DNA of 64,000 bases, taken from NCBI GenBank assembly GCA_025617745.1, contig CM046866.1, positions 15,011,725 to 15,075,724 of the forward strand. Reading direction: 5' to 3'. The notes beneath the pieces are model-generated. The model was not told the DNA's origin. It searched no databases and was given only the letters and a program-made list of their open reading frames with translations. The stretch comes from Heliocidaris erythrogramma (lineage: Eukaryota; Echinodermata; Echinoidea; Camarodonta; Echinometridae). Shown piece after piece: positions 60,395 to 64,000 of this stretch. Position numbers and translations under genes: made by a program. Position 1 is the first letter of the stretch; each line of letters opens with the position of its first letter.

Positions 60395-63136
60395 GTAAGT
60401 GATCCAGCAAAAAGGAACATTTCTAGTGGGGAGGGGTGGGAAATCTAGCATATTTTGTATCATAGAAGATGTTACCTTGTCAGAGCTACCCACCAACGAA
60501 CTTGAAAAAGTGACCTGACGTTTGCTCCTGGATTTCTTTAATCAAAGATTAAGGACCAGGGTTAGCATTATGAATGGATTTTAGTTAGGTCTATTTTGTA
60601 GGGTTAGATATATTTAGTAGTTTGCTCTAGGGATGGAGTTAGGGATTTGTCAGTTTTGGAAATTGACTGTAGAGCTATTATCGCTGGAGCATGTATCGTG
60701 CATCATCTCTGGTGCTAGAGTAGGAGCCAGTTAACAAGTTCATTGTTATGCTGGTTAAAAGTTGTGAACACTGGGTGTAAACATCACTAAGTAGAGTCAA
60801 AGAAATTGGCAATCATGAAAAGAAATGAAACACAATAGTATATCCTATGCAGGTATTAGAAAACATATTCTGAAAGAAAATAATGCTGGTCTTTTGCCTC
60901 TACATATGTGTAGACATTGTTAATTTCAAAAGTTTGACTTCATTTTTCTCTCTACATTCTAATATCTATGTTTAACAGATATTTGCTAAAAGTGATGCAA
61001 TGCCCATCTTTCCCGTTTTCTCTGTGCACAGAGGCAATGACAACATGTGCATTTAACATTAAATTGTTCATATTGTTTTCTTGTACAGGCTAACCCTGCG
61101 CTGTGAATCCGCAGACGAAACATTCTAATATCTATTCTGCATTCTGTCCTTATCCTTTATTGTACCATTTTCACACTCACGACAGAAAAATTCAAGTATG
61201 GAGGATGGGAAGATAGATGGGAAGAGGAGCAGGTGGAGGAAGAAGAGGTAGACATTGTCTGGTCATCATCAAGTGCAGATGAAGACAAAGATGTCAACGA
61301 CAACAGAACCTTGGACACCTTATCACACAGGAGTGGAGTAGTACCCCTACAAAGTGCTCCATCAGCAAGAAGTGCTGGGTGTCGCCAAGAGAAGAAGAGG
61401 TCCTCACTTCGTGGGAAGACATCAGTGGCATGCAGGAAGATTAAATCACAATGTGCTGAAGAGAAAAGTTTGGAGGACTCCATCATAAGTGACTCAGGTA
61501 GTGATGAAGATGACAGAGAAAGTCCTGGAAAGCTTGGTGGGCAGTCGCAGAAAGATGGGCCATCTTATAATACTGACATTGGGAGTGCTGGTGTAAAGAG
61601 AGTAGGTGTTCACAAAGAACCACAAAGGAAGGAAAAACAGACAACTCCATCTGCAATAGCCAGAAGTGGCAAGACTGGATTGGGCAGTCACTCTGTTGAT
61701 AGAGCAAAGAGGAGATATGTTCAAAGTAAACAGGTTTGTATAACCTTTATTCTCATTTATATAGGTGTACAAATTGCAACATGGGACCTATAATATACAT
61801 GTATAGATTTGAATCCATATTGCTGATTGAAATACCACCTCTTCAGGTAGTCTTATCAGCAAATAATGTGCTATTACATGTTCCCTGAAATTTCTTGGAT
61901 ATTTGAATGGGACCTAAAGAAATAATATGGACCCTCTTTAATTGTTTATTCTATTGAAATCAGGACTCGTTTGAGCCAGAAATCTTGGACTACGATTCCC
62001 CTTCAGAAGAAGAGAGCCCTGCAGTCAGTGAAGCCATCTCTGACCCATCGTCTGCAAGCCAGTCTTCTTGGTCAAGAGGCCAACTGAACACCTCCATCAT
62101 GTCCCCCAGATCCAACCCCATGGGAAGCCCTAGGACCGGTAGCGAGTGGGTGAAGAAGCTGAAAGCATCCATCACCCCGGAGAGGAGACCAGCAGCGGCA
62201 GGGGCAGAAGGAAGTGGGGCAGGGTCAACATCAACAATGGCTGGAGCTGGGATTGTGGATTCAGCAAGAAAGAAGAAGAAGTTTGTCAGGTGTGTGAAGT
62301 AAAGGTCTTATTTGCATCAATATCAATTTAGATATTGTACTTAATTTTTATAATCATAATCATAAGGTTTTGTCAGATTTTTTCAAATTCCAGAGTCTCT
62401 ATAACAACTTGAAATTTATTCATGTATTTAGATTACCAGTGTTAAATATATAAAATTGCATTGTTTTTTTTTTAAATTAGCTCATAGGTTGTTTCAGTGA
62501 TGGGTACATTTGCACACACTCTGTGTGTGACACACGGAGGAATGCTCTAAGTAGATCAGAGATGCATGTCGTAGAGTCCATAAACAGATTTGACACATTC
62601 ATTTACACAAACTTGTGTATTTTGATAATTTAGAGTCCCTCTAATCTCTCCCCCTACTCTTTGAATATGAGGCCCCTTAAGTTGGTATGAAAATACCTTT
62701 CTTTTTCAAATTGTTATTCCAATTTTCTGTTGGGTTCAGACAAATCTAACTTGACCATCACCTTCAGATTGAGTTCTTTATGTTCAAGTACCTCTGTCTT
62801 CTATAAAAATCAGGTCAGCCTTGAACATTCTGGGAAGCATTTCATCAAGTGTTTTGTCAGTGATGTTTACCGACAACTGTTATAAGCTACCGAAATCCTT
62901 GCATCTGATTGGCTGAGAGCAAATTTGTCGGTAAAAATCACTGACAAAACACTTGATGAAACGCTCCCCTGAATTCACATTTTCTTTTGCGCTCCCCTGA
63001 ATTCACATTTTGTTTTGCGCTCCCCTTTACTTCAGCTCTGGTCTGGCGGTGCGTCTGCAGAGGTTGGTGAGCAGAGAGAAATCATCCATTGCCATGTGGT
63101 ATCACAACCAGGCTGATTCACAAAACTCACAACAAG
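60268..63136 (+). CDS. SPIDR: SPIDR, scaffold protein in DNA repair (3' partial, coding exons 2-5)
   Basis: SPIDR is a nuclear scaffold that bridges BLM helicase and RAD51 in homologous recombination. The joined frame (60268-60394, 61186-61733, 61964-62289, 63036-63136; 1102 nt, 367 codons plus one base) gives the N-terminal part only. Matches to the vertebrate family: a basic start (MNPQKKQRTSLYSDQLTKHW, compare human KRKRSWNTECPSFPG), the acidic VDIVWSSSSADEDKD (human ITWSSSGSDLSDEDK), PEILDYDSPSEEE (human IEILEYSSDSEKE) and GLAVRLQRLVSREKSSIAMW (human GLAERLNGLQNRERSAISLW). Spacing and order agree. The N-terminal half is long, charged and probably disordered. Splice phases are consistent throughout. 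The OB-like C-terminal half lies beyond the window. The start is the first ATG in exon 2; the upstream ATG at 57279 ends in TAA. Confidence 0.88.
60395..61185 (+). other. SPIDR intron 2 (791 bp)
   Basis: Contains the partial exon-2 duplicate at 60962-61127; the rest shows nothing. Confidence 0.75.
60962..61127 (+). pseudogene. Duplicated SPIDR exon-2 5' boundary (start codon lost)
   Basis: About 165 bp matching 60132-60295, covering the intron end, the acceptor (CTTGTACAG) and the first ~37 exon bases. Where the source has ATG at 60268 the copy has GTG at 61103, and similarity stops after GACGAAACATTC. No donor follows. It is flanked by a 16-bp direct repeat ACATTCTAATATCTAT at 60954 and 61120. 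Confidence 0.85.
61186..61733 (+). CDS. SPIDR: SPIDR exon 3
   Basis: 548 nt, acceptor ACGACAG, donor GTTTGT, phase 1 to 0. It encodes KFKYGGWEDRWEEEQVEEEE then VDIVWSSSSADEDKD, long Ser/Lys/Asp-rich low-complexity sequence, ISDSGSDEDDRESPG, and ends RRYVQSKQ. Confidence 0.88.
61964..62289 (+). CDS. SPIDR: SPIDR exon 4
   Basis: 326 nt, acceptor GAAATCAG, donor GTGTGT, phase 0 to 2. It encodes DSFEPEILDYDSPSEEESPA, SEWVKKLKASITPERRP and the basic run ARKKKKFV, a possible nuclear localisation signal. Confidence 0.9.
62830..62971 (+). repeat. Fold-back MITE family 2, copy 4
   Basis: CTGGGAAGCATTTCATCAAG to ACTTGATGAAACGCTCCCCT; loop ATCTGATTGGCTGAGAGCAA. Confidence 0.92.
62965..63027 (+). repeat. 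28-bp doublet beside the MITE
   Basis: GCGCTCCCCTGAATTCACAT is repeated with one change; the unit includes the last bases of the MITE end (CGCTCCCC), so the end of the MITE has been re-duplicated twice right up to the exon 5 acceptor. Confidence 0.88.
63036..63136 (+). CDS. SPIDR: SPIDR exon 5
   Basis: 101 nt, acceptor TTACTTCAG, donor GTATGG, phase 2 to 1. It encodes SGLAVRLQRLVSREKSSIAM and WYHNQADSQNSQQ, the clearest SPIDR match in the window (human GLAERLNGLQNRERSAISLWRHQ). Confidence 0.93.
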
Positions 63137-64000
63137 GTATGGTTATCCTGTGTCTATGGCCTGTTTTTTATTGATGCATGTTATTTGATGACTGTATTGC
63201 ATACTACCTATTTTTATTTTTTTAATAGTTCAGTTTGTTTGTTTTTGTTTTTAGTTTTTGTTTGTTTTTTTTGTTCATTTTTTGTTTGTTTTTTGTTTGT
63301 TTTTTGTGTTTTTTGTTTGTTTGTTTGTTGTTTTTTTTTTGGGAGGGGGGTAGTTTAAAATGTTGGAAGCTATTCTTCACTGAAAATACTTTCCACATGG
63401 TTTGATCTAGAGTCATTGGTATAGCATGGGTGAAGCCATTGATCGGGAGGAGGGGCATCTGGGCACTGGAAATATTAGCTGGATGAAATGCGAGAAGAAA
63501 TGTAAACTGGGGTCCAGATTGACATATTTAAGGTCAATAGTTAAATTACAAAGTTTGGGGATATGGTCATTCAAAGATAAATTTGGGTGGCCCATATTCA
63601 CTGGGCACCTACTAGTGTTGAGTCGGTATAACTTGATTCATAAGCAGCCAAGGAAATCCACCCAACAAATGCTTGTGAGACATATGTTTAACATTTGAAG
63701 GGACTACGAAAGTACTCTTGGAACTGAAAAGTCTGTGAAAAGGCTGCAATAAAACCTGATATAACCGAAGGTGGTGCCGGAGGCATTATGTTTTCGGGTT
63801 TTCCGTCCGTCCCGCTTTCTCGTTCTCACAATAACTCAAGAACCACATGAGGTATGAGGTATGAACTTCAAACTTGGTGCTAGTATGCATCACCATAGGA
63901 AGACGATCTGATTAGATTTTGGGGAACGTAGGTCAATAGGTCAAAGGTCACAGATCAATTTCTGAAATTGCAGGTGTTAGCCTTAACGCGATATCTCAAG
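63137..64000 (+). other. SPIDR intron 5, continues past the window
   Basis: A GTTTGTTTTT-type tract lies at 63229-63340; 63764 onward is an internal-array element. The 90-codon ORF at 63426-63698 has no family I recognise. No further SPIDR exon found. Confidence 0.6.
63764..64000 (+). mobile_element. Internal-array element C, second copy (cut by window edge)
   Basis: GGTGCCGGAGGCATTATGTT then TTCGGG...CCGTCCGTCC and a unit with ACTTCAAACTTGGTGCTAGT and CTGATTAGATTTTGGGGAAC, closely similar to 46500-46740. The GTCC run is shorter here. A second unit starts at the very end (AACGCGATATCTCAAG). Confidence 0.85.

Larger units (their letters stand above)
62290..63035 (+). other. SPIDR intron 4 (746 bp)
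   Basis: Holds fold-back MITE family 2 copy 4 (62830-62971) and, directly after it, a 28-bp doublet (62971-63027) ending 8 nt before the acceptor. Rest nothing. Confidence 0.75.

Noticed and set aside
61157-61486. 109-codon minus-strand ORF
   Set aside because: Shadow of SPIDR exon 3; the + frame has the conserved motifs.
63426-63698. 90-codon + ORF in the last SPIDR intron
   Set aside because: No recognisable motif, no splice support in the SPIDR frame; it may be a LINE-like fragment but I could not show it.

Overview
The window is animal nuclear DNA, almost entirely one intron-rich protein-coding gene on the + strand plus the start of a second one, with the introns crowded by transposable elements. 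The repeat repertoire (a DIRS-type tyrosine-recombinase retrotransposon, hAT-like and piggyBac-like non-autonomous DNA transposons, fold-back MITEs, elements carrying internal tandem arrays, a tRNA-like SINE) and the close match of the proteins to vertebrate orthologues suggest a marine invertebrate deuterostome, most probably an echinoderm such as a sea urchin. The species is an inference, not something the sequence states.

Gene 1, positions 1-52988 (+): CNOT1, the scaffold of the CCR4-NOT deadenylase complex. The window opens inside an early coding exon, equivalent to about residue 46 of human CNOT1. I place 45 coding exons; all donor/acceptor pairs are GT-AG, every phase joins, and the total is 7029 nt (2342 codons plus TAA at 52986). 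Segments corresponding to the N-terminal HEAT region, TTP-binding region, MIF4G domain, CNOT9-binding domain (DUF3819) and NOT1 C-terminal domain follow in the expected order. A 3'UTR of unknown extent follows, with possible poly(A) signals between 53580 and 55477.

Gene 2, about 57240 to beyond the right edge (+): SPIDR, the DNA-repair scaffold (KIAA0146 family). A probable non-coding first exon ends at 57318; the ATG is at 60268 in exon 2, and four coding exons reach 63136. The gene continues out of the window.

Region by region: 1246-11138 (introns 3-5) holds two MITE copies, two piggyBac-like elements with poly-G/C tracts, a hAT-like element with a perfect 8-bp target duplication, and an internal-array element. 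12-24 kb has ordinary introns plus another array element and a 0.65-kb ACT-type minisatellite. 25-38 kb has fold-back MITEs, SINE and LINE fragments. 38.7-45.8 kb (intron 36) is a nested insertion: a decayed DIRS retrotransposon (about 39149-45143) inside a TIR element (39016-45409), itself inside another MITE (about 38900-45600). 46-52 kb has a third array element and an intron duplication that gives empty sites for two MITE insertions. 53-57 kb is 3'UTR/intergenic with further hAT/MITE copies.

CNOT1 and SPIDR are not known to work together; I see adjacency only. I found no prokaryotic-style operon, CRISPR array, rRNA, true tRNA gene or obvious new enzymatic system. The most interesting signals are the nested DIRS insertion with intact DIRS end architecture, the duplicated SPIDR start exon, and a recurring element design with internal arrays of 153-170 bp units.
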